64,000 bases of DNA from Paraspadella gotoi (Eukaryota; Chaetognatha), in NCBI GenBank assembly GCA_051294375.1, contig JBJCIZ010000868.1, positions 1 to 64,000 of the forward strand. Direction: 5' to 3'. How positions within the stretch are numbered: position 1 is the first letter of the stretch; each line of letters opens with the position of its first letter. The notes under the pieces are model-generated. The model worked only from the letters and a program-made list of their open reading frames with translations. It did no database searches and was not told the DNA's origin. The translations under genes and the position numbers were made by a program. Shown here piece by piece: positions 1 to 9,304 of the stretch.

Positions 1-87
1 ACTAGCTCGCTCACGGCGTTACGGTAAAATCCTCAATAGTTAGTATTTGTATGTTTCAAAACACATTTTAAAATTTTCAAAACAACA

Positions 88-255
88 TGGCGCCGTCGTC
101 TGCTCATGTGCCGAAACCTGCCGAGAGATGGCGCCGTTGTCTGCTCATGTGCCGAAACTTGCCGAGAGATGGCGCCGTCGTCTGCTCATGTGCCGAAACT
201 TGCCAAGAGATGGCGCTAAATATAATTTTGTGCCGAAACTTGCCGAGAGATGGCG
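88..255. repeat. 41-bp tandem repeat, about 4 units
   Basis: A unit of about 41 bp containing 'gccgaaacttgccgagagat' and 'ggcgccgtcgtctgctcatg' is repeated about four times with few changes; the last unit is interrupted by AT-rich sequence. A reading frame runs through it, but only because the repeat lacks stops. It lies outside the large duplicated block that begins at 802. Confidence 0.8.
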
Positions 256-428
256 AATAAGAAACATGACAGTGTGTTGAAACTTGCTTTTAAGCTTTTA
301 ACCTTTTGTTAACTGATTGCCTGCCATTTAGTTATACCGTAACTTGCTAGAGGTTTTTTTTTACTTTTGCTTTTTTTAAAAAAATCGGATCGAAAGAAAA
401 TCAAAAGATTTTTTTATTTTTGAAAGAA

Positions 429-494
429 CTATAAACTAGTATTATCTTCTCCTTCTTCCTCTTCCTCTTCTTCGATCTCAACTTCGATGGCCAT
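429..494 (-). CDS. Possible last exon with acidic tail
   Basis: On the minus strand a pyrimidine-rich tract ending in ACTCAG precedes an open stretch of 21 codons starting with ATG and ending in TAG. It encodes a run of glutamates followed by a short polar end. This could be the terminal exon of a gene, or a very short ORF. I do not recognise it and no other exon could be located. Nothing else gene-like is visible between 300 and 800, which is AT-rich. Confidence 0.25.
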   Translation of the reverse strand: MAIEVEIEEEEEEEGEDNTSL

Positions 495-879
495 CTGAGT
501 AAAAAAATTGACAAGGGAAAAAAAGAAAGAGGTGAACTAAAACATATGGTGCGTGAGAATCGCGACGACGCGTGAGAATTGCGTTTTGACTGAAAAATAG
601 TGATTACCTTTTAGAGAGATTATTTTTTTGGTTTAGTTTAATTGAAATAACTTTCTTTTTTTAATAATTACAATAGAAAAAAAGATAAGTAATAATTTAG
701 ATAGAATTGTTAATTATTTATATATATTTTTTTCTGATTAGTTATTTAGTCAAAATAAAAAAAAATTGCGAATTACATAGACCCAGCCACTGGTACTTCA
801 TACCTTTTTTTGAAATGAGGGAGATATTGGCAAAAGCCCATTCTTTTCTCTGTTCCTTTCATTTTAGTTCGTTAGCATC

Positions 880-1234
880 ATGAGCTTTACCAGTTGCAAA
901 ATTTGTTTTCAGACTTTTTCTAATCAAGTTCGTTTCTAAAAATCCTTTTATTTGCCTTGTTTACATCTTATTTGTAAAAGTTGTAAGGACAAACTTCACC
1001 GGTGCCCGTAAGTTTTTTTTAAATGAAATTTAATTTTTAAAAAAAATTTTTTTAATGAATATAACAAAAAAGGTTTTGTCGTCGCCCTATTAAAGTCGCT
1101 TGTCCGAAATGTCGTTATCCTGAATGTCATCCTCCATTGAGAAATGCCGAAACTTTTGCAAAGTCGGTGGATGCTTATATGTTAAAAAAAAAGCAAGTAA
1201 AGACTTTGAAAAAAAAAATTACTAAATTACACAG
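880..1234 (+). CDS. Spliced C3HC4 RING-finger protein
   Basis: ATG at 880. Exon 1 (880-1007) ends at a consensus donor GTAAGT and exon 2 resumes at 1073 after AG. Read across the intron the codons give a full RING signature: CKIC, then C-x-H, H-x2-C, C-x2-C, C-x6-C and the closing C-P-x-C, which is formed exactly at the splice junction. That is strong evidence that the intron is real. A lysine-rich, probably helical segment follows. RING fingers of this class usually act as E3 ubiquitin ligases and are common accessory genes in large DNA viruses and Polinton-like elements. There is one in-frame TAA inside the RING (around codon 19) in copy 1, and copy 2 differs there. A further open segment at 1307-1468, followed by a GTGAGT donor, may be a third exon, but its phase does not fit simply. 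Confidence 0.6.
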
Positions 1235-1766
1235 GTTGGTTTTTTTTGGCAAATAGAAAAAAAAAACGACTTGGGGGGAAAAACAACTCTTTTTTTTTTA
1301 ATCAAGGAAAAAGTCAATCATGGAAGAATCTTATCTACTCCTTCGCGTTCTCTGAAAATACCGCCTCAGATCGCTCGCTCATCTTGGGAAAAGTTTAAAC
1401 GCAAGGAAAGGATCCGTAATTGGCCCTTTGGATTTTCAAGAGATATCCGCACCTCCGCCCCTTTCGTTGTGAGTACTAACCTCGTTTCTTTGCTGTAGTT
1501 CGATTGTTTCTGGTCTTTCTTCCTTCTTGGTAGAGTGCCATAGCTTCTCCTTCTTCTTTTGTAATGAAAGACGACGACGGACGACGACGATGACGATTCC
1601 AGTAACTGACGACCCGCGATTTTAATTCTTTAATATAGGAAAAAAAAAAATTTTTTTGGTTTTATCTACTAAACATTTTTTTTTAAAAAAAATAAACGAA
1701 AAAAATATTACCATGTTAAGAAATTTTAATTTTTGCATTGCGTTTGTCGTTGCGTTGCTCTTTGAA

Positions 1767-1925
1767 TTAGTCCTCGTTGTCGTCGACGCCGTTGTCTTTG
1801 TCGAGGTTGTCGTCATGGTCGTTGTCGTGGTCGTCGTCGTCATCTTTGCCGTTTTTGATGGAAACCAAAAGTCGTCGTCCCAAACTGATTGACCGCTTGA
1901 AAAAAAGGTTGATGAAAGTTTTTTT
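1767..1925 (-). CDS. Possible acidic C-terminal exon
   Basis: The minus strand is open for about 50 codons and ends in TAA. It starts with a hydrophobic and basic stretch and ends in a tail made mostly of Asp, Asn and His. The plus strand reads as a valine run, which is the usual mirror of a GAC repeat, so the minus strand is the more natural coding sense. No start codon or clear splice acceptor is visible. It may be an exon or only a trinucleotide repeat. Confidence 0.2.
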   Translation of the reverse strand, partial: KKTFINLFFKRSISLGRRLLVSIKNGKDDDDDHDNDHDDNLDKDNGVDDNED

Positions 1926-2162
1926 TAATACAATGTAATGTAAAATTACTTTTTTTATTAATACTTACTTAATTTGAATTAAAGTTAGAATTGTAAAAAT
2001 AAAAATAATTTTATGAAATGATGGCGACATTTTGTTTCTTTAGGTTGGGGGGGCAAAAAGAAGTTTTTCCTTGGTTTGTTATCTTCATTTATAAAAAAAA
2101 TCATATTCAACAAAAAATTTTTTTTATGATTTATAGCTGTTTTTTTTTAAATTTCTTATCAG

Positions 2163-2598
2163 GACTGGTGACGCCCTTCACCAAGACGAAAAGGAACTCA
2201 AAAAAATATCAATATATTATTTTGGCAAGATTCCAGTTATTGAAGATGATTTATATTTTTCTGGTGGTCTTAGGGTATATCGGGAACTTGATAAATTAAA
2301 GTCGTTTAAATCTAACATTTTGGGGGATGTTGAACAATATAAAAAGGTCAAGGAATATATCATTAAAGATCCTCGTCGAAAGGCTAAATGTGGTGGCCCG
2401 ATTTACTTACTTTCTTCAAGGCTTGGTGCCTCAGTTTAACTTGTTTGTTTTAGCGATTCTAGTCCAACTAGAATCGAGTTGATTATTTCTCGTATCAGAG
2501 ACGGTCAAGATTGTTTTTATTTTGAAAAATGACATCTTATTATTCTTAATGAAGATTTTATTGAGGAATTCTTTTCCTATGTTAATACTTTGATTTGA
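2163..2598 (+). pseudogene. Unrecognised gene, exon with in-frame stops
   Basis: After a splice-acceptor-like tract ending in TTATCAG at 2162, one frame from 2164 reads as a normal soluble protein for about 91 codons to a TAA at 2437. It stays open in the same frame to TGA codons near 2530 and at 2596. Copy 2 has different bases at the first stop that leave the frame open, so the TAA is probably an error or a recent change. The product is rich in Lys, Asp and Ile and has no motif I recognise. Its first exon is probably upstream around 2018-2050 but cannot be fixed. A (CT)n run follows at 2598-2621. Confidence 0.45.
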
Positions 2599-2706
2599 TC
2601 TTCTCTCTCTCTCTCTCTCTTGGTTTGTTTTTTCGTTTTGAAGTTTAATTGGTTTATATATAATTTTTTTTTAAGGTTTAAGCTTAGAATACAGATATTA
2701 AAAAAA

Positions 2707-3352
2707 ATGGCCGACTTTGATTCTGCTGACCAACCTTATGAATTTAAAACGTAATAATATTTTTTTATTTAAAAAAAAACTAGTTTTTTTAGTATATATT
2801 AATTCTCTTTTTTTATTTTTTTATAGCGAAACAATTCAAGTGGGTACTTTTTTAAGTAAAATGAGATATCATTATAGAAGAGTGAGACTATACACTAAAA
2901 CTTTATTCGCAATATATTTGGAAATGGATACTGCAATTGAAAAAATTGGAGAAAATATTCACATCAAATATCCCGATGAAGATGAGTCTTTTTACGATCC
3001 AATAACTGAATTTTTAACAGATATGGTTTCTGGTATTTTTACATGTGGAAAGATCTTAACATGTATTAGAAAATACTATTTGATAGTGAAAGGGGGTGAA
3101 TTTGTCAAGGGTTGTGTATCCGCAGAAAGGCTTCGTTCGGCAACTTGTTCAGCAAACTCTTCAGCTATTTATAATGTTTTTATTAAATGGAGGGAAATTG
3201 CCCGTTATGTCACGAGCGATTCTTCTCTTAATTTAGAGTATTTAATGTCTCCTTATGAAACAGACCTAGAGCACATGTTCCTTACCAGGCTCGATCTTTC
3301 TACCATAGTCGATTTGCTTTATTGGGGCGGAGTATTGTTCTGTGAGCATTGA
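2707..3352 (+). CDS. Unrecognised spliced gene, about 190 residues
   Basis: ATG at 2707 opens a 44-nt first exon that ends at a GTAATA donor (2751). An AT-rich intron of 76 nt ends in TATAG at 2826, and the second exon runs open from 2827 to TGA at 3350-3352. The phase is kept exactly across the intron. The intron itself is also free of stops in one frame, so an unspliced reading is possible but would need a non-ATG start. The protein is mostly helical, with a central acidic patch and several cysteines, and no membrane segment or known motif. It is the first of three consecutive small plus-strand genes just upstream of the polymerase, and is presumably a structural or accessory protein of the element. 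Confidence 0.65.
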
Positions 3353-3538
3353 TTAATTAATTAAAAAAAAACAACTTTTTTTTTGTCATTAGATATTACT
3401 TAAAAAAAAAACCCCTTGGAAGTTAATAGGAGGAAAAAAATAAGAAATAAATTCTTTTGTTTGTTTAAGGTAATTTATAAATAAGCATTTTTTAATTATT
3501 TATAATATAAAAAAATCTTAATGCTTTTTTTAGAAAAC

Positions 3539-4118
3539 ATGGATCTTACCTCTATAATGTCGATGTTGAGACGGGCCACCATCAAAATTGAATTTTTAGC
3601 AAAAAAGTAGGGGAAATAAGATGCGTTTTTTGATGATGGCGGACTCTTTGAGACATTACTTTCAATACTATCATCGCACTTCATCGTTTTTGGATGTGGA
3701 TATCTTATCTCGTTGTTTTAATAAAGAAAATCGAAATTGGTTTGTTCCTCAGGACCTTTATCAGTTTAAATATTTGACTGATTCTCTCGATTCTTTTCAC
3801 TTAAATTTAAAAGACTCTATCACTTGGGTTACTATTCAAAATGAAATGGAAAATAATGAAATGTTTGAATTGATCTTTCTCATGGTTCGCAGATTAGATT
3901 ATGTAGCTCAGCAAACTACTCTAATCTTTTCTTACAAACAAATTATTCTTACTTTTTTTGATATTTATAATAGGGGCGTTCCTGACAATCAGATTTATGA
4001 TTTACTCAGTCCTAAGTTTTATCTTGCCGCTCTGGATCGATACAATTTTTGGAAAGAAACCTTAAATTTTCTTTTTTCTATTTCTTACCTTCCGGTCGAT
4101 AAATTTGAGTTTAATTAA
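3539..4118 (+). pseudogene. Unrecognised gene with one frameshift
   Basis: ATG at 3539 starts a frame that stops at about 3610, just inside an A/G-rich homopolymer stretch. The main open frame then runs on to TAA at 4118. In copy 2 the same junction keeps one frame through this stretch, so the break in copy 1 is a small indel near 3600-3625. The intact protein would be about 190 residues, helix-rich, with many aromatic residues (Phe, Tyr, Trp) and no recognised motif. It sits 186 bp after the previous gene, which it resembles in size and composition. Confidence 0.5.
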
Positions 4119-4225
4119 TTCGATCCTCACTTAATTCTTTCTAATACCTATCCAAACGTTTTTCATATTTCCGTCGTTTCTAATGATTTAAGACTGAAAA
4201 ACATTGTTTAAAAAAATTTTTTTAG

Positions 4226-4676
4226 ATGGAGGTCGCTTTAAAAAAATACTATCATTTTACTACTTCGATCGCAGCTATTTTTGAAAGAATAGACTCTTTG
4301 TATACATTTTTTTGGACTTTGGCTTATGGAACTGAAATATGGAACGTTTGTGCTTATAAAGTTTTTAAAGATCATCCTGATTTTGCAAACGCTGAAAGTT
4401 TTGAAAGGAAGGTTCAACTCGGCGCTCATGCCTTGGGAGAATTAATTATTCTTTATTTGGACCTGGATGAAATGACCCCAACCTTTTTAAAGGTTTTTAA
4501 AGAAATTAAGGACAATAATCGGAATATTTATTTCTGGCTTTGACGTTAAAGGAATAAGGCGCTCTATTTCATACACTGTATTTTGCTTGAAACAACTTCA
4601 TCTTCATCTTAACGATTTGCACGAGATGGAAGCTATCATGTTGCAATTTGGGGCGGATAAAAAAGCTGTGAAGTAA
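4226..4676 (+). pseudogene. Unrecognised small gene, likely +1 frameshift
   Basis: ATG at 4226 follows a T-rich tract ending in TTTTTTTAG, which may be an intron end. The frame is open for 105 codons to TGA at 4541. A second frame, open from about 4496 across the end of the first, continues to TAA at 4674-4676 and reads like normal protein, so one base is probably missing or extra in the T/A homopolymers near 4490-4500. The same arrangement is seen in copy 2. The product is helical and rich in Phe, Leu, Glu and Lys. Function unknown. Confidence 0.5.
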
Positions 4677-4744
4677 TTAAAAAAAAACATACAGGCACAT
4701 AAACACATTCATTTTGTTTAATATTTTTTCTTCTTTTTTTATTT

Positions 4745-4960
4745 TTGCCCCTAAAAAAAAGAAGCTTTTTTAAAACCAGTTATTTTTCCACTTCTATTGC
4801 CGAGATACAAGCATTTTGGACAGAAAAGGCCGAACCTCTCATTCAATTTGAAACAATTGAAAATCCGATGGCTAGTTCTTGTCAAATGCCTCGACTGTTT
4901 TTTTTCCGTTTTAAGAATCGATATCATCGTTCTTGCGATTGCTTTTACTATCTCTCTCTC
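4745..4960 (+). CDS. Possible exon or small ORF, unrecognised
   Basis: An open frame of about 70 codons without an ATG near its start runs between the previous gene and the polymerase, and then dissolves into a (CT)n microsatellite at 4950-4972. The part from about 4760 to 4950 reads like ordinary protein and is kept in copy 2 (13472 onward). It may be an exon whose start lies across an intron, or the remnant of a gene. No function can be assigned. Confidence 0.25.
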
Positions 4961-5049
4961 TCTCTCTCTCGGCTCTATTTATTTATTTTATTTGCCGTGG
5001 CGTGTTTTTTTTTTTAGTTAAGCTTCTTTAAAAAAAAAGAAAAGAAAAA

Positions 5050-7013
5050 ATGCCTGTTTATGCTAAACATAAACGATTGAAATTATCCCGTTACAATCAA
5101 AGCGGTACTGGGGCTGTTACCAGATCTATGGCTAGAAAACTTGCCTATATTTCGTCGGAGAATAGAGCTTTTGGATTCTACTTTAAATCACCTCGTTCGA
5201 GGAATAGAAGATAGGTTGGAGCTTGGTAGTGGAGCCGTCTCTAAAAAAGCAATAAACTTTACACTCTCTATCTTTAAGTATGCTCCCATAAAAGTGGGAA
5301 GTTTTTTCCCTACTCCCGAATGGTTGAAACTCTCTCGTTCCGTCATCAAAGTCAAATGCTTTGACGATAATTGCGTTTTATACTGCATCCTGGCTAAACT
5401 CTTTCCCGTCAAACATAACCCTAATCGACCTTTGGCTTACCGTCATCATTTAGATCGAATAAATATCGAGGGTTTGATATTTCCCTTGACGGTGAGAGAC
5501 TTGAACAAATTGGAAAAGCTGAATCCTTTTTTGGCAGTTAACATTTTCTCCATCGACGACGACGAAGACGAGAACAAATTTAATTGCTCAAGATTGTTTT
5601 ATTGTCGAAATTGTCTCACCCCTCACAGGTCAAAAGTTGGTTTAAAAAATCACAAAGTCGCTTGTTACAATCTGGTCTCTCCTCAGACCGTGGAAATGCC
5701 TAAACCGGGCTCAATCAAGCGATTTAATTGTTACAAGGCGTTTTATAAGCAACCTTTTTTAATAACCTTTGATACAGAAACCGTTCAAGAGAACGTTTTG
5801 CTCATTGAGAAGGAAGAAGAGATTCAACTGGAGACTTCAGTTCCTAGAATTTTTGATTGGGTCAAGACTAAAACCGAGTTGATTCATACAGAGAAATGTT
5901 GCTCTTGCACCGCCATTGGTCCTTGTTCTCGCTTGAAGCCAAAATCGGGAGTTAGTTCTAACCTATCTCTCATTAACTGGGCCTATGAGATCAGACCCCT
6001 TTACAACAAGTTGCCTTCTACGATTCGAGGCCAAACCGGGAGGGGAGATAATATTTTTGAATCTTTATTAAAAAGTTTACAGTTTGACTTAAGTTGATTG
6101 TCGGGGATAATGAAACAAAATTTTCCTATTTACATGTCCCCTCTGGATTTCATATCTCACGAAGAAGCGACCGAGTGTTACGCCTGTAAATTAACATTTA
6201 ATCACAAAGACCCATACTTTTGCAAGACCACGGATCATAATCACTTAGTGAATCCTTATCCTCTTGACGGTTCCGGGCCTATATCTAATTACAACGGAGT
6301 GGCCTGTTCGCGTTGTAATCTCGCCATGAAGCCGCCGCCTTACATCCCAATATTTACTCACAATGCCCAAAATTTTGATAACTCAATAATTATGCAATGC
6401 CTGGCCACTTCCAGAGGTAAAGACTATGTTCGAAAAGTGTATAGAGTCATAGCTAAAGGCCCTGAAAAATATACTTGTTTAGAACTCAGCTTTTATTGTA
6501 CGCCCTGTGTAATGAAGAAGAAGAAGAAGAAGAACTTGGGAGAACGGACCGCCGAAGAGGATTGTCGATTGTCGATCGATGAAGAGGTTGAGATTTTTGG
6601 ACTCGTTGTCATTTCTTTGCGTCTCTCTCGACAAATTACTGACGGATCTTAAATCTCAATGTGGTTATGGTTGCGGGGCTTGCAGGGGCGGCAATAAAAC
6701 TCCTAAATGTTCTCAGGAATGTGTTTCAAAAAAAGGATTCAAGAACGTCTTTAGATCCACTTACAGATACTTAAAAAATAAGTTGGGCGACTTGGTCGAT
6801 TCTCATTTTTTTGACATTATCAGTAAATTGGCCTTTCCCTATTCTTGGCTCACTCTGGAAAGATTAGAAGACACTTCCTTTCCCCCTTTTAGCGCTTTTA
6901 AAGATTCTTTCACTGGTCGATCGATAGATCGGAAGGATTATGAAAAAAGTTTATTAGGAAAAACAGTTTTGTTTGACAACAATTTATTTGACACAATTTT
7001 AGTCAAACACTGA
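5050..7013 (+). pseudogene. polB: Protein-primed family B DNA polymerase, N-terminal and exonuclease part
   Basis: This is the N-terminal part of the DNA polymerase of Polintons/Mavericks and adintoviruses, which copies the linear genome from a protein primer. ATG at 5050. An extra G in the run at 5110-5113 breaks the frame in copy 1, and copy 2 is open there. Recognisable in order: the 'KCFDDNCVLYCILAKLF' domain typical of this family (about 5355-5405); a C2H2-like element 'FYCRNCL...H...C'; exonuclease motif I 'ITFDTET' (about 5760); a zinc-binding 'DHNH...GVACSRCNL' insert; exonuclease II 'FTHNAQNFDNSII' (about 6355); and 'LRFLDSLSFLCVSLDKL' (about 6585). An in-frame TGA at 6095 occurs in both copies, and a frame change lies between 6480 and 6580. 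The open frame stops at 7013 just where the palm domain should begin. Confidence 0.85.
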
Positions 7014-7041
7014 TGAAGGCTCTAAATGAAAGAGCCGAAAC
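7010..7041 (+). ncRNA. Hammerhead-ribozyme core-like motif in polymerase gene
   Basis: CTGATGA (7010-7016) is followed by a perfect 6-bp stem GGCTCT/AGAGCC with a 7-nt loop, and then GAAAC (7037-7041). This is the invariant core and stem II of a hammerhead ribozyme. Stem III with a UH cleavage site, as seen in the copies at 31.6 and 40.7 kb, is not visible, so it may be inactive. It marks the exact point where the polymerase reading frame ends. Copy 2 keeps it at about 15706 with small changes. Confidence 0.5.
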
Positions 7042-7198
7042 ATGCGAGGCCAGGGCCTCTCGGCGGCGGCGGCGGCGGCCGGCGGAATGCGAGGCCAGGG
7101 CCTCTCGGCGGAGGCGGCGGCGGCAGCGGCGGCCGGCGGAATGCGAGGCCAGGGCCTCTCGGCGGCGAGCGGCGGCGGCGGCGGCGGCGCGGGGGGGA
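7041..7198. repeat. GC-rich palindromic tandem repeat inside polymerase
   Basis: About three units of 50-55 bp, each holding the near-perfect palindrome 'gaggccagggcctc' followed by CGG/CGGCGG runs. The GC content is extreme compared with the AT-rich flanks. Six frames are open through it (Ala/Gly, Arg and Pro runs), but none resembles polymerase. It occupies the place of the palm domain. The repeat ends in (GAC)n/(ACG)n before the polymerase C-terminus resumes. Confidence 0.85.
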
Positions 7199-7199
7199 C

Positions 7200-7539
7200 G
7201 ACGACGACGACGATGATGAAACTGGTGAGGAGGAAAAAGAACGAGGAATGGTCGACGGCATTTTTCGTCAAGAAGAGGGCCAAGGGCGTGGCCCGGTCGA
7301 CGGTGAACCGGGAGATAACGTTCAAGGATTACCTCAAGACGCTCTTCGAGAAAAAGCCCATGACTCACGAATCGAGCTCGATAAGGAGCCTTTGATTTAA
7401 ACTATACATTTATTATGCGAACAAGCTCTCCCTCAGCAGTTTCGATACTAAGCGGTTCCTACTGAAAAACTCGATCGATACTTTGCCCTTCGGTTATCTG
7501 GGACCCCGTCGGGACGACGACGACGACGACGACCCTTGA
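7200..7539 (+). pseudogene. polB: Family B DNA polymerase, C-terminal remnant
   Basis: After the GC-rich repeat one frame again reads as the extreme C-terminus of the Polinton/adintovirus polymerase: 'KKRAKGVARSTVN', then a 'DYLKTLF' stretch, an 'IRS' element, and past one in-frame TGA (7393-7395) 'NKLSLSSFDTKRF' and 'TLPFGYL'. These match the thumb-end pattern 'KaKGv...RS..H...K.aLs..DdKR...TLa.GH' of the family. It finishes in a run of seven aspartates and TGA at 7537-7539. Between this and the exonuclease part the polymerase palm motifs (DxxSLYP, KxxxNSxYG, DTD) are absent, so the gene could not make a working polymerase. Confidence 0.7.
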
Positions 7540-7900
7540 GTTCGTTTTTGTTTTTTCGTTTTCGTTTCGGTTCTCCTTCTCCTCTTTCTTTTTTTTTTGG
7601 GTCAAATTTTTTTTGGAAGAGATGATGATAATAAAAATTTTTTGAAGCTTTTCTATATAAATTTGTTTTTTTTTTGTGGCTCGCCGGACGAGAGAGAGAG
7701 AGAGAGAACGGTTAGCGAGCTTGCTAGCGAGCGGAGCGAGCGAGCAAGCTCGATAAGATAAAGAAAAAGAAGGAACATTTGTTTTTATTTACACCACACA
7801 TTTATTTCTCAAAAAAAAATAAAAAACGAACGAAGAAAGAAAGGCAAAAGCAATCGCACGCACAAAAAAAAAGAGAGAGAGACGACGACGACGATGATGA
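7540..7900. other. Intergenic spacer with microsatellites
   Basis: AT-rich spacer between the convergent polymerase and minus-strand genes. It holds T-rich tracts, an 18-20 bp (AG)n run near 7689-7708, an imperfect inverted repeat of 'agcgagcttgct' type at 7713-7752, and (GAC)n near 7885. No gene is supported. The short Ser-rich and Asp-rich frames here are repeat products. Confidence 0.6.
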
Positions 7901-7923
7901 TAGCAATTTTTTTTTCCCTTTCA

Positions 7924-8607
7924 CTAAGAATTCCTCTCGAGGATCCCTCGAGGTTCGACGGGGGGGAGAGAGAAGAGGGTGCTGGCGGAGAAAAGACGAT
8001 GGGCCTCTGGATCGTAAACGAGGGTTATTTTCAGTTGATCCTTGACGACATTTCCCGCGATCGGCGTCGAAATACCAGAATTTTTGACGGCGTCCGATCG
8101 CTCGATCAAGATCCGAGATATTTTTCAGTAAAAAGACTATTTCGGAGTCGGGCGAGGCGCACAGTTCTAACTCCAGGTCTTCCATCTTGGTTCTTCAGAT
8201 TCCGACAACTCTTCAAAGTTGAGACTCACCCGCCCATCCTTTACGAAACAGAGGACCTTCGTTTCGATTCCCGTGGGAGCGTCGACGACGGTGCGCCAAA
8301 AGTGACGTCTGATGGCGAGGGTGATGTATTGGGCCTTGTGAAGCGACAGTTGAGAGCGTTCGGGAATCGTAATGCCTTGGCTAATCTTCTCGACCATGCC
8401 GCAAGCCCTGGAGACGATGTCCGGGAGTAACTCGCGAAGGGAGAGGAATTCGGAATAGTTGAGCCCGACTTTTTGTAAGCCCCGCTTAAAGGAACTCTTA
8501 ACGAAGACGACGAGAGTCTCGTCGTCTCCGGCTCCAAGAGAACTCTCTGCATTTTTCTCTATCTTTACGTGAGTGAAGGGAAAAAGATAATGATTGACTC
8601 CGCCCAT
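7924..8607 (-). pseudogene. Unrecognised minus-strand gene of the element
   Basis: Start ATG at 8607-8605. The frame reads as a convincing globular protein for about 135 codons to about 8190, then moves to another frame (open to about 8100) and to a third ending near 7924. Copy 2 differs at the same places, so at least two indels lie within 8090-8200. Intact length would be about 225 residues. A stretch 'VFVKSSFKRGLQKVGLNYSE' with a following helix is vaguely like the PC4 transcriptional-coactivator fold, which is only a guess. It converges on the polymerase. Base composition is more GC-rich than the small plus-strand genes. Confidence 0.5.
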
Positions 8608-8639
8608 GGCGCGCGAGAGAGCGAGAGAGAGAGAATTTA

Positions 8640-8663
8640 TTTTATTTTATTTTATTTTATTTT
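8640..8663. repeat. TTTTA pentanucleotide repeat
   Basis: About five units of 'ttttatttta' type between two minus-strand genes; copy 2 carries the same run at 17349-17371. Confidence 0.7.
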
Positions 8664-8728
8664 CCTCTGTTCTTTTTCCTAAAATTTTATTTAATGAGAA
8701 TGAGGAAGGGTGGAAACGAAGCCCGCTT

Positions 8729-9250
8729 TTATAGAGGACTGGCCATGAAAAACCATCCGCCTCCTCCGGCGCCCCCCGCTTCTGGAGGGGGAGGGGGGAA
8801 AAAATGAGGCAAGTAGTAGTAAGAAGGGCCGGGATAGGCCGCCCCACCGGGAGGGGGGGAGGAGGAGGTATTATTTCCTCCCTTAACCTTCGAATCTTCT
8901 TCCTTGTTTCCGCCTTTGATAGGGGGGGAAGAGGGTTGAGGAGTGACCGTTGCAGAAGAGTTTGTTTTCTTTCTCGGTCGAGAAGGCTTTCTTTTTTGCC
9001 TCTTTAATGGGGAAGTACTCTCTCCTCCCCAGTTCTCTTCAAATTCTTCTCCTTCTTCTTCTCCTTCTTCTCCTTCTCCACACTCTTCGATCCCCTTAAA
9101 ACTAAAATGGCAAAAATAGTTTTTTTTTTGGTTTCCTCTTCTCTTACCACCCTTCTTCCCCCCCAAACTCCCGCTTTCCTCACCCTCCTTCTCTAACTCC
9201 AGGAGAAACGCGCGGCAAGTATCGCATATTATTCCTTGATTGAGAGGGCA
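8729..9250 (-). pseudogene. Minus-strand gene, 5'-truncated copy (Zn-binding, Gly/Pro-rich tail)
   Basis: Reading leftwards from the duplication edge at 9252: a CDTC-type cysteine pair, an acidic segment, a second 'FCHF...C' cluster, a Glu/Gly-rich stretch, a basic 'KRQKRKPSRPRKKT' block (nuclear-localisation or nucleic-acid binding in character), then a Ser/Pro- and Gly-rich tail ending 'FFMASPL' at 8729. The cysteine spacing suggests a small zinc ribbon. I do not recognise the family; a core or packaging protein would fit the composition. Its 5' end is missing here because the duplicated block stops inside the gene; compare 17420-18141. Confidence 0.5.
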
Positions 9251-9252
9251 CT

Positions 9253-9304
9253 AAGAGAAAGAAGAGTAAGAGATTCTGAGATGAAGAAGGACAGAACATA
9301 CTAG
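9253..9304. other. Filler between the two tandem copies
   Basis: About 52 bp of A/G-rich sequence with no counterpart at either outer edge of the duplication. It joins the truncated end of copy 1 to the start of copy 2. It may be a true junction filler or an assembly join. Confidence 0.6.

Larger units (their letters stand above)
802..9252. repeat. Tandem duplication of 8.5 kb, cleaner copy 1
   Basis: This block aligns end to end with 9305-17964 in the same orientation. It carries the whole Polinton/adintovirus-like gene set. Both ends are sharp: homology starts at the 'acctttttttgaaatgaggg' stretch and stops after 'gattgagagggcact'. Copy 1 is 8451 bp and copy 2 is 8660 bp. Copy 1 reads more openly but also has isolated frame breaks, for example an extra G at 5110-5113 that is absent from copy 2. 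Copy 1 ends inside a minus-strand gene whose 5' part exists only next to copy 2, so copy 1 is the truncated one at that edge. Confidence 0.95.

Noticed and set aside
1307-1468. BIR-like 'NWPFGFSRD' stretch that would make the RING gene an IAP
   Set aside because: Only a few residues fit, the zinc-binding Cys/His of a BIR are not seen, the order RING-then-BIR is reversed, and the exon phase does not match.
1656-1892. Valine-rich plus-strand ORF
   Set aside because: It is the complement of a GAC/GTC trinucleotide run; the minus strand is the more natural reading and even that is doubtful.
4486-4505. Programmed -1 frameshift (T TTA AAG) in the gene at 4226
   Set aside because: The -1 frame hits a stop at once; the continuing frame is +1, so a small indel is the simpler explanation.
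7003-7400. Six overlapping Arg-, Gly-, Ala- and Pro-rich ORFs
   Set aside because: All arise from one CGG-rich palindromic repeat; only the C-terminal polymerase frame after 7200 has homology-type support.
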